The position numbers and the translations under genes were made by a program. The notes under the pieces are model-generated. The model searched no databases. It was not told the DNA's origin and saw nothing but the letters and a program-made list of their open reading frames with translations. A DNA stretch of 64,000 nt from Salticus scenicus (lineage: Eukaryota; Arthropoda; Arachnida; Araneae; Salticidae). This document shows, piece by piece, positions 11,881 to 23,130 of the stretch. The stretch spans positions 267,818,006 through 267,882,005 of the forward strand of contig OZ005652.1 in NCBI GenBank assembly GCA_963930645.1, given 5' to 3'. Every line of letters begins with the position of its first letter. Position 1 is the first letter of the stretch.

Positions 11881-12359
11881 ATGTCAAAGTACTGTCTGGC
11901 GACAGAACTGCGACATCTACTCTACTCTTCAATTCTAATTCGAATAAGTTTTAAAATGATATATTACTTATGAAATTTTGTGTAATAGTAACTGAGATAC
12001 AAAAGTAATATAAACATTGTAATAAAAAAAGATTTGTCTGACTTTTGTGTGGTTTACTCCGAAACTTGCGAAATTCCTGTCTGAATAATGTTAAAAGTTG
12101 TTAGCAAATTTAAAACCCCTTATATCTTTATGCAGCAACCTTTGCACATTAATTTTTAAATTTTACCAAAACTATTTTATCATTTCCGAACGCAACTAGA
12201 CAGTTTATTTCTTTATCTGCGACACTTTTTATTGTTAGCGCGCTATCTGAGTACAATTTCATTTCGACTGGTGTTACAAATTCGGATTATTTATATAAAA
12301 AAGTAATAAAAACATATAAGAACAGGGGTTAATACAGGTCGAGTTTACTACCTTTTATG
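11881..12359. other. No gene recognised
   Basis: AT-rich intron sequence with no repeat matched elsewhere in the window, no ORF of note and no hairpin. Confidence 0.5.
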
Positions 12360-12475
12360 GGTACCTTCACAAAAATCAACCTGGCAAAAAAGGTACCTTC
12401 ACAAAAATCAATCTGGCAAAAAAGGTACCTTCACAAAAATCAATCAGGCAAAAAAGGTACCTTCACAAAAATCTT
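12360..12475. repeat. 32-bp minisatellite, about 3.6 copies
   Basis: The unit starts GGTACCTTCACAAAAATCAA and ends in a G-rich then A-rich tail (CTGGCAAAAAA). It repeats at 12360, 12392, 12424 and 12456 with one or two substitutions per unit. There are no spacers between units, so it is not a CRISPR array. Confidence 0.85.
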
Positions 12476-13134
12476 AGTCATCCCAGCAAAATCTGGCATC
12501 TTAAATGAGCACATTTTCAAAGAAGAGTAACTTATTTGTGCATTTCTGTTGATGCGATTCACAAAGCAAGAATCATACACAATGTTGGTTTTAATCTACA
12601 CACAAGCTTTTGCTACGTGCGAGAAATGGTGTAGCATAAGTAAACAAAACGATCCTCGCATGTATCTGTACAGACACGCTTTGGAGTTGTGGCCATAGTG
12701 TACTGTTTGCTGATTCGTCAGGTGGTTTGACGCTTTGATGACTGTATAGTGATGTGTCTATCCTCCCTTGTACAATTCATGTGTAGTGCAGTGATAATAG
12801 CACAAATAAAAACAACTCCTACTTACATTCTCTCTACTGAACTGTTTACTTCAGAGAGAAATGAGTTTTGATTCCTGTACTGCTATAAGCCTCACACCAA
12901 CTGTTATGCGTTATTTTTATTGTTTTACTTAGTTTGAACTCCCCCCACCCCCACCCCACACACACACAGAAAAAGAGTGTGCTGCAATTTTTCACAAAAA
13001 TAAAATATAGTTAAGATTTTTCACAAAAATAGGTATTAATTTTGAAATCCTGGATTGGCCCCTGAAGAACTAGTATGTGTTGGCCACCACAAGACTTTCT
13101 TCTATATTTTCCAGTACAAATTCACTCAGTAATA

Positions 13135-13139
<5 letters not shown>
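12476..13139. other. No gene recognised
   Basis: Intron sequence with a C-rich run followed by CA repeats (about 12940-12969). TTTTTCACAAAAAT blocks near 12990-13030 recall the minisatellite upstream. No coding motif, RNA or element end was seen. Confidence 0.5.
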
Positions 13140-13171
<32 letters not shown>

Positions 13172-14174
13172 GATAACTTTGTTTTAAATTATCACATATT
13201 TATAGACCATTCGTTTTAAAGGTATTGACGCGACCTTTCGAAAGATACCCATCTTGAAAATTTACCCCCAGGGAAGAAGCGATGCCCCCACATGCACAAT
13301 TTTTTTTCCCCCTAATTAACTACTACTATTATCAATAATTCATATTAATTTTACAATCACAGGTTAAGAATAACTCTCAATATGTACATTTATACGAAAT
13401 TTTGTCCTATACTGCCATGTTAAAAATTTAGAAAAAATACGATCACAGCGCCACCTGTTGAGCTATTGATCCTCAAATCTAATCAGCACCAGTTTATGTC
13501 AGGGGCCAACTAAATACCAAGTTTGGTTAAATTTCGTAAAAAAAAAAAAAAAAAAAAAAAAATTTTTTTTCGTTAAAAGTAAAAATTCGATAACTTTGTT
13601 TTAAATTATCACATATAGATAGTTCGACCATTCGTTTTAAAGCTGTTGGCGAGACCTTTCGAAAGATACCCATCTTGAAAATTAATCCCCCCCCCCTCCC
13701 CCTAACAGAATTTTTTACCTAGTTAACTACCACTATTATCAATAATTCATATTACAAACAAAATCATACAAAAAAAATGCGATCACAGCGCCAATTGAAA
13801 ATTTACTCCCCTCGAGGGGGGCTTCCCCCCAAAGGGGGTTGACGAGGCTCCTACATATACAAAAAATTTTTCCCAGTTGACTATCTCTATTATTAATAAT
13901 TCTTGTAAATTTCATAATGATTACTAAAAAATAATTCTATTTATGCACATTTATACAAAATTTTGTCCTATGTCACCATGTTAAAAATTTAGAAAAAGCG
14001 GGATGGCAACGCAACCTGTAAGACAATTTTTACCAAAAGTTGATAGGCACTAATTTATGTCAAGGTGCAACTACATACCAATTTGTATGAAATTCTGTGC
14101 AGTAGTTCCTGAGATACCGAGGTCGAAAATTTTTACGAATCCAATACTTCGTTCTATTGAATATAGAAGAAAGT
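13140..14174 (-). repeat. R1 repeat, tandem units; hairpin 5' end at 14174
   Basis: TCGATAACTTTGTTTTAAAT recurs at about 13170 and 13588 with an intervening CATTCGTTTTAAAG, CCTTTCGAAAGATACCCATC block. GCGCCACCTGTTGAGC and GATAGGCACTAATTTATGTC link it to 1-690. Read on the minus strand, it starts with ACTTTCTTCTATATTCAATA, GAACGAAGTATTGGATTCG and TTTTCGACCTCG, which is the hairpin plus ATTG plus TTCGA head shared by other families here. It contains poly-A/T tracts at 13141-13169 and 13540-13560. It has no coding content. Confidence 0.7.
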
Positions 14175-14819
14175 AAAAATTGTTTGCAATGGATAACATT
14201 TATATTTTTGCATATACTGATAAATTTATGCAAGAAAAATGTAGCCTTTTTTTATGATGTAAAAATACATCACTATGCAAAATCGGTTCTACATTAGTTC
14301 ACTGGTGTTGTAACAGATGTGTACGAGACACTTGCATACATGTCCAGGTGGTTTAAATATTATACAGGCAGCGATGCCGTTTGTTTGGGTTTCAAAATCC
14401 TGGGTCCCTGGAACCCATGAGTTCCAAATATCTGGGTAATCACATAAATGAATTTATATAAAGATATAAATTAAAATTTTATTTTATTGTAGATGAAAAC
14501 AGTTTATGAATTTTTAACCAGCTCTTTTTGAGATTGTCTTAAAACTAATATTAAGTAGGAGGTGGTTGCTGTTAAGAAACAATTGAAAACATTTAGCTCA
14601 ATGTGCTCTGGAAGGGGGGGGGGGAGAAAGTGAGGGAGGATTGGTTCATTTTCCTTTATTGTAAAATGGAGTTTTAAAGGATTATTATTATTATTATTCA
14701 GAGCAGAGTGCCTTAAAAATATAAGAAAAATATCAGTTTTAAACAACGAATATATTTTAAAATTTACTTTTCCTTCTTTGTTCCAGTTTGAAAAAAATTC
14801 TTAAGAATGAAAATTACGC
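14175..14819. other. No gene recognised
   Basis: Intron sequence with a G-tract at about 14614-14623 and an (ATT)n run at 14681-14698. The 80-codon ORF (14504-14746, -) spans these simple repeats and has no domain. No element ends were seen. Confidence 0.5.
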
Positions 14820-16115
14820 GTTCCCCATCATACTATAGGTATGGGGAACTTAGGTAATCGTGAAAAATTTCGACCTCGGTTTTTTGACTTTTTTACATGT
14901 TTTCAGGTGTGAGGAATCCGAAAATGACAAAATTTCTATGGTGTCTGTCTGTAGGGTGTCTGTTAGTTGGTTAGTCCGTTAGTTTGTTAGTCTGTGTACA
15001 CGATATCTCAAGAACAAATTGTCGCAGAGAGGTCAGATCAATTTTAAAATATTACTTTCGACACTGGCAAGAACCCTATTCATTTGCAACATTCGAATTT
15101 AAAAACTTCGTAAATTATTAGAAATTTACGATTTTCTTAACATGGGAGAATAGGACAAAAATTCACTTAAACGTGCATTAAATGGAAACTTTTTACTATA
15201 AAATATAAAAATGTCAGACCAGTTTTAAAATATCACTTTTGATGCCGGAATGAACATCAGTAACTATAAATATGCTACTTTGAAAATTTCGCAAGCTATT
15301 TGAAATTTATGAATTTCTTAACATGGCAGTATAAACTGTTAAAAAATGCAGAAAAAATACAGAAATTATCTGTAATTTCAGAAAAAAAGTCGTAAAATAC
15401 GTTTTGTCTACGTAATTTTTCCGTAATTTACGCCTTTTTTTCTGAAATTACAGAGAATTTCTGCATTTTTTTAACAGTGTAGGGCAAAATTTCACATAAA
15501 CGTCAATTTTGAGAGAGATTTTCATCGTAAAGATGTCAGACTACTTTTGAAATATTATTTAGGACACTGGCATGGCATATGAATATCATATACTATGATT
15601 TTTCCAATTAAAAAAATTCGTAAGTTATTTGGAATTCACGATTTACTTAACATGTCAGAATAAGGCGAAATTGAGCATAAACTTCCATTTTGAGGATCAT
15701 AAATACATTAGACAACTTGAAAATTACATTTATGATATTTGTTTGAACATGATTGAATACAAATATTCTAATAGGAAAATTTCGTAAATTATTCGTAATT
15801 TACGAGTTTATCAACATAGCGAAATTGTAAATTTTTCAGATAAATATGAATTTTGAGGATTATTGCATTAAAAATAGTAGCATGAAAACTAAACAACGGA
15901 ATTAACCCTGATAAAATAAATTAATAGATTAGAATGAGGTAAATATATCGAAGTGAACGGTGGATAGCCTATTAGGCGGAGATTTCATTCTGTCACTGTA
16001 TTAAGCTTTGGTCAAATTCATTTCTTTTAACATTATTATAATATGTCTCGCACTAGAAATTTATGAGAACATAAATATGGTGGGGAACTGAGCAGAGTCC
16101 ACCTATGCCAACTAG
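14820..16115 (+). mobile_element. Helentron/DINE-1-like tandem-repeat element, family A copy 1
   Basis: The 5' end is a perfect hairpin: GTTCCCCAT at 14820 and ATGGGGAAC ending 14849, with a 12-nt loop. The head follows, with TTTCGACCTCGG, TTTTACATG, GAGGAATCCGAAAATG, GTCTGTCTGTAGGGTGTCTG and ACGATATCTCAAGAACAAAT. Then come about five monomers of 170-190 bp (AAATTTACGATTTTCTTAACATGG recurs). Near the 3' end TATGGTGGGGAAC (16076-16088) is the inverse of the 5' start GTTCCCCATCATA. It is followed by TGAGCAGAGTCCACC and ends CTAG|T (16112-16115). A 5' sub-terminal inverted repeat with an internal 3' copy and a central minisatellite is the DINE-1/Helentron plan. It has no coding sequence and carries a TA-type MITE at 15334-15479. 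Confidence 0.7.
15334..15479. mobile_element. 146-bp MITE with TA duplication inside family A copy 1
   Basis: The left end AACTGTTAAAAAATGCAG and the right end, read on the minus strand CACTGTTAAAAAAATGCAG, are inverted repeats that continue for about 50 bp, including CTGTAATTTCAGAAAAAAAG on both arms. It is flanked by TA (15332-15333 and 15480-15481). The paralogous position in family A copy 2 (near 17280-17295: ACATGGCATTATAGGGCAAA) lacks it, which gives an empty site. Tc1/mariner-type mobilisation is inferred from the TA duplication. Confidence 0.8.
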
Positions 16116-16690
16116 TTTTTATGTAATATTGAGAAATAAAATTTACTTTTTTTTTATATTTAGTGTTATACTACTTCTCTAATATGAAAATCGTCTGCAT
16201 TATCATGGAAGATATTTTTTTTTTTTTTTTTTTTTTGTAAATAATTTTAATAAATTATTTTTACTGAGTGAATTTGTATAGTAAAATATAGAAGAAAGTC
16301 ACGTGGTGGCTGGCCACAACATTTTTTTTTTTTTTTTTTTTTTTTGTTGGTTTGATTCTAATCTAAATTCATTGTATCAATGCTGCTGAGAGATGAACAT
16401 TCCATAGGAATGCACACCCTATGCAAAATTAATGGATGAGTGATGTTTTGACCTAGTTTTTGGTGTTTTGTGCAAGGAAAGGTACTGGCTGTTACAGAAG
16501 AGAAAGGCTCATTTTTTAATAAGTAAAAGCTTTTTGTATGTTTCTGTTAAGAAAAACTAATATGGATTACATGTATTTTTAAATATTTAACACTTTATAT
16601 TTTCTAAGATATTATAACTATTAAACTATTTTTATCTCGAAAAATTCAATTTTTCAATTCTTTTTCGAATTTTTCCTGGAAAAAACTGAT
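16116..16690. other. No gene recognised
   Basis: AT-rich intron sequence with T-tracts at about 16211-16236 and 16322-16345. A segment near 16290-16320 (GAAGAAAGTCACGTGGTGGC) has weak similarity to other heads. No coding motif was seen. Confidence 0.5.
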
Positions 16691-18091
16691 TTCTATGGTG
16701 TCTGTCTGTAGGGTGTCTGTTAGTTGGTTAGTCCGTTAGTTTGTTAGTCTGTGTACACGATATCTCAAGAACAAATTGTCGCAGAGAGGTGAGATCAGTT
16801 TTAAAATATTACTTTCGACACTGGCAAGAACCCTATTCATTTGGAACATTCGAATTTAAAAACTTCGTAAGTGAGGGATCCGAAAATGACAAAATTTGTA
16901 TGGTGCATGTCTGTAGGGTGTCTGTTAAGTGTGTCAGTCCGTTAGTTTGTTAGTCTTTACAAGATATCTCACGAACAAATGATAGCAGAGAGGTGAGACC
17001 AGTTTTACAATATTACTTTCGATACTGGCAAGAACCCTATTCATTTACAACATTCGAATTAAAAAACTTCGTAAATTATTAGAAATTTACGATTTTCATA
17101 ACATGGGAGAATAGGACAAAATTTCACTTAAACGTGCATTAAATGGAAGCTTTTTACTATAAAAATGTCAGACCAGCTTTAAAATATCCGTTTTGATGCC
17201 GGAATGAACATCAGTGACTATAAATATGCTACTTTGAAAATTTCGCAAGTTATTGAAATTTACGAATTTCTTAACATGGCATTATAGGGCAAAATTTCAC
17301 ATAAACGTCAATTTTGAGAGATATTTTCATCGTAAAGATGTCAGACTACTTTTGAAATATTATTTAGGATACTGGTATGAATATCACTATGAATTTTCCA
17401 ATATAAAAGTTTCGTAAGTTATTAGAAATTTAAGAATTTCTTAACACAGCAGAATAGGGCAAAAGTTCCCACAAGCGTCAATCTTGAGGGATATTTTCAT
17501 CGTAAAGGTGTCAGACCGCTTTTGAAATATTATTTAGGATACTGACATGAATACCATAGAGTAAGAATTTTCTAATTTAAGAAATTTGTAAGTTATTTGG
17601 AATTTACGATCCTCTTAAAATGGCAGAAGAATACAAAATTGAGCATAAACGGCCATTTTCAAGATCATAAATATATCAGACAATTTCAACATAACATTTA
17701 TGATACTTGTATGAACCTGACTAATTACAAATATTCTAATAGGAAAATTTCGTATGCTATTCGTTATTTAAAATTTTATCAACATAACAAAATTGGAAAT
17801 TTTCCATATAAATATGCATTTTGAGGATTGTTGCATTGGAAATAGTAGCATGAAAACTAAACTACGAAATTTACCTTAATAAAATAAATTAATAGATTAG
17901 AATAAGATAAATGTATCGAAGTGAACGGTGGATAGCCTATTAGGCGGGGATTTCCTTCTGTCATTGTGTCAAGTGTTTTTTCAAATTCATTTTTTTTAAC
18001 ATGATAACTATGTTAAGAGAATGTCCTGTTCTAGAAATGTATGAATATATATATGATGGAGAACTGAGCAGAGTCCACCTATGCCAACTAG
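16691..18091 (+). mobile_element. Family A copy 2, 5'-truncated tandem-repeat element
   Basis: It is colinear with copy 1 from TTCTATGGTGTCTGTCTGTA onward but lacks the 5' hairpin. It holds a partial second head at about 16873-16990 (GATCCGAAAATGACAAAATT, GTAGGGTGTCTGTTA), then monomers of about 180 bp. The 3' part has TATGATGGAGAAC (18052-18064), inverse to the 5' start seen in copy 1, then TGAGCAGAGTCCACC and CTAG (18088-18091) followed by T. ORFs of 70 and 75 codons inside it are by-products of the repeats. Confidence 0.7.
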
Positions 18092-18254
18092 TTCATCTTA
18101 GTTATGAGCAAATTCAACCAGAGTTAGAAATTAGGAGATAAAAGCTAGCCGTCATTGGCATCTAGTAATTTTTTTTTTTTTTTTTTTAATTATTATTATT
18201 CTAGTTTTTAAAATGCTTTTTACTTAGACGTAATTTTAAAATAATTTAAATTGC
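18092..18254. other. Short AT-rich spacer with a T-tract
   Basis: The sequence between the CTAG end of family A copy 2 and the TTAA of the next MITE contains a T-tract at about 18170-18187 and nothing recognisable. Confidence 0.5.
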
Positions 18255-18258
18255 TTAA

Positions 18259-18469
18259 CCCTATCACTATATCCTAGAAGTGGGACATTTATACTTTAGA
18301 TGAAAAAAATTAAACCACCCTTGATATTTGCTTTTACTTAGTAATGCTTTAAAATAATTGAAATTGCTAACCCTATCACTATATCCTAGAAGTGGGACAT
18401 TGTGCTTTAGACGAAAAAAATTATATATTTTCAGCAAGTTAAAATGTGTCTGAGATCATAGTGATAGGG
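18259..18469. mobile_element. piggyBac-type MITE with a duplicated left end
   Basis: TTAA (18255-18258) is followed by CCCTATCACTATATCC. The right end reads ATAGTGATAGGG then TTAA (18470-18473). A 12-bp inverted repeat beginning CCC, flanked by TTAA, is the piggyBac signature. The left end (CCCTATCACTATATCCTAGA and following AGTGGGACATT) is present again at about 18371, so a unit of about 113 bp is duplicated inside. It has no ORF. Its source transposase is not in the window. Confidence 0.7.
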
Positions 18470-18840
18470 TTAAGTAGAATTGCCAGCTGTCATATATTTT
18501 ATATTTAAGGGTTTTTTTTTTTTTGTGGGGGGGGGGGGGGGGCATAAAATTAGAAGCATTTTTCAGTTTGTATAGTAAAATTACGAGTTTTGTTTTACTG
18601 ACAAAAATAACTGAGAGCATTCGTTGAAAATAAATTTTTATTAAAAATTTTTAAGGGATTACCAGCTTTACTTAAGTTTATGCACATTTGTACAGACACT
18701 GTAAATACTAATGATAAGGTAAACAAAGGAATCTTATAATTTACGTTGGATTCACCAATTATGATAGGGTAGGGTAATGCGGAGAAAAAAGCTCTCGTAA
18801 GATGGGTGCATTGGTGTTTACGAATTTTCAAATTATAGAA
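18470..18840. other. No gene recognised
   Basis: Contains a T-tract then a G-tract (18511-18542). The 78-codon ORF on the minus strand (18595-18831) has no recognisable domain. Confidence 0.45.
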
Positions 18841-19232
18841 TAGCCTTCTTTCTTCGGCGACCAGCTGATTCGCGATCCTTGAAAAATCTCACGTTATTAA
18901 ATTCCTGCTCGGTGACGCCTTCTCCCCGTTTTAGAACCTACAACAGTTTGATCGCTGACATTGCAAATATCCTTAAAAATTTAAACTGTAGCAAATTTTC
19001 GTTGTGTGGCGACTGCGGGTGCTCCTTTACGTTTCATGATATGAAGCAGCCTGTTCTCTCACCGCGTTCAGTCCGCGCTTGCACAGAGGTTTCCATGGTC
19101 GCAAGAAATGTGATTAAAGAATACTGTGCTGTACAAGAAATAAAACAAAACCAAACATTTTTGTTTCTTGTTTTTTCACTTTTTCTTGGTCCCACCCATT
19201 TCCTGCGCTCATAGATAATCGGGATTTTACTG
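18841..19232 (+). mobile_element. pogo-type element fragment, right end preserved
   Basis: The right end reads TAATCGGGATTTTACTG followed by TA (19233-19234). On the minus strand this is CAGTAAAATCCCGATTA, a pogo/Tigger-like terminus with the CCCGAT block also seen at 8295. The internal sequence matches 11505-11760. No matching left end was found, so this is a 5'-truncated fragment. The 111-codon ORF within it (18879-19214) has no transposase motif. Confidence 0.5.
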
Positions 19233-19315
19233 TATCATTTTGAAGAAATTCTGGAAATACATACGGACTCTTGAGGCGGACATACGGACGGACAGAAATA
19301 CAGTCTACACAGTTT

Positions 19316-19963
19316 TTTACTTCCATTACCCTACTACCGTAGGTAAAGTATTGTATTTGGTCCAAAAATTCGATATCGAGTTTTCATCTTTTTTACGTTT
19401 TAAGGCCTCCCGAGTCTAAAAAAGTAGTTTTTGGCTAGTAGTGTGTGTATATATGTATGTGTGTATGTATGTATGTGTGGAATCTTTTGGCTGTCATATC
19501 TCCGAAACTAATAAAGGTAGAAGTACGAAACTTCAGAATTGATACAGGTCTGGTGTACAGAGGAATTTCCCAAATTTTGGGGAAAACCTCAAGTGGAACC
19601 GTAAGTCCGTATCTCATAAACGGCTTTAACGATTTTCTTCAAAATTGCTGTATAAACACTCTCTTAGATGTCCTTTCGAATGATATAGTTGGTTAGTTCA
19701 GGAAAATTGATAGGCGTCCTGTATAAATAGCTCAATTTCAGGTCTCGCAAGTGCGTTACTTTAAAAACAGCTGTACGGATTTTTTTCCACACTCACCGTA
19801 TTAACTACTTTTTTAAATATCCTTTTGTATGTAATTTTTGCTGTATGGATCTTTTCAAACCATCAAACCCGCCTGTTATTATAATTACAGAAAAATTAAC
19901 CGTCATTTTGATTAGATAGTTTAGTTTTAGATCTCGGAAATTGGTGTTTAAAAATAACTTTAT

Positions 19964-20016
<53 letters not shown>

Positions 20017-20023
20017 ATGTGTG

Positions 20024-20064
<41 letters not shown>

Positions 20065-20240
20065 TATTTTTTAACTCGCTGTATAATCTCTGTTTTATAT
20101 GTCTTTACACGTGTATCAAGTTTCTTTTACTGGAAAATTCCGAAAAATGCATATATATAATATCTCCAAAAAATGCATACAATACGTGTAATAGTGGTAA
20201 TGGAAGTCGTGTGGTTGTTTCACACCAGATTTTTTTTTTT
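19316..20240 (+). mobile_element. Helentron-like tandem-repeat element, family D copy 1
   Basis: The 5' hairpin TTACCCTACTACCGTAGGTAA (19326-19346) is followed by AGTATTGTATTTGGTCC, AAATTCGATATCGAGTTTTC, TTAAGGCCTCCCGAGTC, a TG-rich run, GGCTGTCATATCTCC and GAAACTTCAGAATTGATAC. Diverged units with AACGATTTTCTTCAAA follow. A (TA)n microsatellite interrupts it at 19967-20062. The sequence after it, up to GTTTCACACCAGATTTTTT (about 20217-20235), is also present in copy 2 (29977-35590), which shows it belongs to the element. The 3' terminus is not defined. Confidence 0.6.
19967..20062. repeat. (TA)n / (TG)n microsatellite
   Basis: Two pure TA runs flank a GTGTGTGTGTGTATGTGTG core. The 131-codon ORF that crosses it (19941-20336) is low complexity and not a gene. 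TA runs of this kind typically extrude cruciforms and vary in length. Confidence 0.95.
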
Positions 20241-21032
20241 TTTCTTTCTGATCATATGAATAATAAATGTCAATTTCATTATGATTTGTGTAAAATAAAG
20301 ATATTAAAGTACGATTCTTTAAAATACCTCTTATAGAATAGATATACATACAACCAAAAGGCATAGGCATAAATATATTTAAATTTCGTTGGAAAGTGGT
20401 ACAAAGAAAGAAAACAATGCCAACCGCAGAGAAGCTTTGGATTGCACAGACACCCTATTAGACAGGCCTGCTGTAGATGTTAGGGTGTTGAACTTCATGT
20501 TGATATGTGATCTCGGAACACGTGTCTAACGTAAACAAACAGTAATGTCAGTTTCGCTTTTCCTTATTTTAGTGTTACACGGAAATAAATTTATTGCTTT
20601 TTCAGGACTTTCGCTCAAGTATCTTGCAAATGGATCCAGTTAATGACTGTTCAGGGTGGTTTTGTATTTATCTTACGTAGGATTAGCTTACATGATGAGT
20701 ATATTTTAGATGTACGTTGACCTTTACAAGTTCATATATGCCATGGGAATGTTTTTCCTTACTATTCGACCGATGTAATTGGGAAATAAGAGTGTGTATG
20801 TTCACAAGTTGTAAAAGGAAAACAAGCGCAAAGAAACTGTTTACAAATGGGTGAAGTGTATGTTTTTGTGTTCATCTTTGCTTCAGAAGTTACCACGCGC
20901 AACCGGCATTCTAGTTTATTGTAGATTTATTTGTATTTATTTATGAAAGTCGGTCTGCCAGATTTTAGCCAGACTTACAAAAAACAAAAAAAGAAAAAAG
21001 TGTAGGGTGTGTGTGTGCGCGTGCGGGAGGGG
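20241..21032. other. No gene recognised
   Basis: Intron sequence without repeats matched elsewhere. It ends in an A-rich tract, TGTGTGTGTGCGCGTGCG and a G-run just before family B copy 2. Confidence 0.5.
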
Positions 21033-22832
21033 GGACGTCAGTGGAGGCCCTCTGTTGAGACTCAAAACGGTTTGATGTTCAGTCTGTCTGTGTGTTTGTT
21101 TCTACGGCGATAGCGGCCGCAATAATCATGCTATTGACTTAAAATTTGGTACACATGTTCATGAACACCACGGAATTAGATGTATTCTTTTGGGTGTGTA
21201 TTCCATATGCAATTCGTGTACAGGGCACGCTAGAGTTCTTCTCATCATTACGGCCTATGGGAAAAATTTGTATGTCGCGCGATAGCGCCCGCAAACGCAA
21301 TTGACTTGCAATTTGGTACACATATTTATGAGCTCAACAGAATTAATTGTATAGTTTTAGGGTTGTTGTATTGCATTTGTAGTTCAAGTACAGGGACATG
21401 CCAAAGTTTTTCTTATCATTACGGCCACGCCAAAGTTTTTCTTATCGTTACGGCCCATGGGAAGAAGTTGTATGTACCGCGATAACCACCACAAAAGTCA
21501 AGCTATTGGCTTGCAATTTTGGCCGAAACGTCACTGGGGGGGCTCTCTGTTAAGACTCAAACAGATTTTGGATTCCACACCATTTTTTTTTAATCATTAT
21601 GGCCTGTGGGCGGAACTTGTATGTACTGCAATAGCGGCTGCGAAAATCCTCCGATTGACTTGCAAATTGGCACACACATGCAGACTCTGTATAGAAATAG
21701 TTGTATAATTTTTTACGTCTATATTTTTTATGGATTGTGTACAGGGACATGTCAAAAATCTTATCATTACAGCATATGGAGGTAATTTCGTTTAAACGCA
21801 TTTTGACATCATTACTTTGCTATCAACAAAATGAAATTAGCGTACATTTCTGAGATGTTAAAAATTATGTTTTCGGCAGAAAATATGTTCTCTTAGGCAT
21901 CCTAATTACGGGATTATACAAAAATGTTCTGACAATGTAACGTAATCAGCCAAATTATGTCAAATTTCGAACAATTATTCGTGAAAAACGTAGAATAAGC
22001 TGAACAGTTTTTACTGCTGTATAGAACAATGTTTATGGTTTGTTTACAGAGACACACAAAAGAATTTCGTGACATTAGAGCCTATGAAAATTTTTTTATT
22101 TTAGCGTACTGTAATGTGTTTATGCTGCATTCAACATAATGGAATTGATATACTTTATAAAGATTCATAAAAGCCTGTTTACTCTAGAAAAAGGATATGT
22201 ATAGACTAAACTTATTTACAGGACCCCACAAAATAATTCCGATGACGTACTGTAATCATCCAAATGATGTCAAATTAGGTTGAAATATTAATGAGTTATA
22301 ATTAATTAAATATATTTATTCTTTTTAGTGTATATAATTACTGCTTCTCCTTTTTTGGGATACATAAAAGAATTTCGTACTGTTACGTTCTATAGTCTTA
22401 AAAGTGTATTGTAACGTGCTTACATCTCGTTAAATATAATGCAATTTTATTAGAATTTTAAAAGAATGTTTTTAGTGGAGATGTGTAGACATAGAATTGG
22501 TAATTCATTCACAGGTTACGCAAATTAATTCCGATATATTATGTAATCATTTTGCGTGAAATTTGGTACAATTATTTATGAATTACAGGGAATTAATACA
22601 AGACAATCAGTTATTAGGAATACACACACACACACAAATAGTTATAGTAAAAGATATGCAGAAGGGGGGGGGGTTGAGGAGGGCGGCAGCCCCCTCAGAA
22701 ACATTTGTTTATGTAGCAAATCAATTTAATCAATATATATAATATAATAAGGAATAATAATAATATATAAATATGTTGAATAATGTGTGATGCAAATAGG
22801 AAATTTAGGCTCCTGATCTGCAGATCAACTAG
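21033..22832 (+). mobile_element. Helitron-like tandem-repeat element, family B copy 2
   Basis: It starts approximately at GACGTCAGTGGAGGCC. A second, degenerate head (CGAAACGTCACTGGGGGGGC) lies at about 21523. The monomers (GTGTACAGGG, ATTACGGCC, GCGATAGCGGCCGCAA, TTGGTACACATGTTCATGA) are homologous to those of copy 1. It ends GGCTCCTGATCTGCAGATCA then ACTAG (22828-22832) followed by T. The 12-bp palindrome GATCTGCAGATC placed 6 nt before the CTAG terminus is identical in both copies. A CA run and a G-tract (22620-22672) sit near the 3' end, at the position where copy 1 has its G-tract. It has no coding capacity. Confidence 0.65.
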
Positions 22833-22851
22833 TTTTAAAAATATCATAATC

Positions 22852-23130
22852 TTCTCTTACCTATTATAGAAGAGAAAGTATTGTTTTTAATGAAATTTTC
22901 GAAACTGAGTTTTTGTTATATTTTGCACATTTTGAGGTCTCCTGAACCCGAAAAGCATATTTTTAGCTGTTCGTCTGTGTGCCTGATTTCAGTATATCTC
23001 AAGAACAAATAGTAACAGGAATTCCAAACTCAGTATTCGAAATCTATGTTATACAAAATGCTGCACTAAACTTTTCATTGAGATCAAGCAGATAGTTCTT
23101 GTACAGGGGCATACAAGAGAATCCAAATGC
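22852..23130 (+). mobile_element. Head of another hairpin-started element, family E
   Basis: It begins with the hairpin TTCTCTT / AAGAGAA (22852-22876, loop containing ATTATAG), then AAGTATTG, AAATTTTCGAAACTGAG, TTTTGAGGTCTCCTGAACCC, a CTGTTCGTCTGTGTGCCTG run and GTATATCTCAAGAACAAATAG. This is the same order of blocks as in families A, D and R1, but the sequence after it does not match their monomers. The 3' limit is not defined. Confidence 0.5.

Noticed and set aside
12360..12475. Regular 32-bp repeats resembling a CRISPR array
   Set aside because: Units are contiguous with no unique spacers, and this is eukaryotic intron DNA.
19941..20336. 131-codon ORF over the TA/TG microsatellite
   Set aside because: It encodes a Tyr-Ile repeat from simple sequence only.
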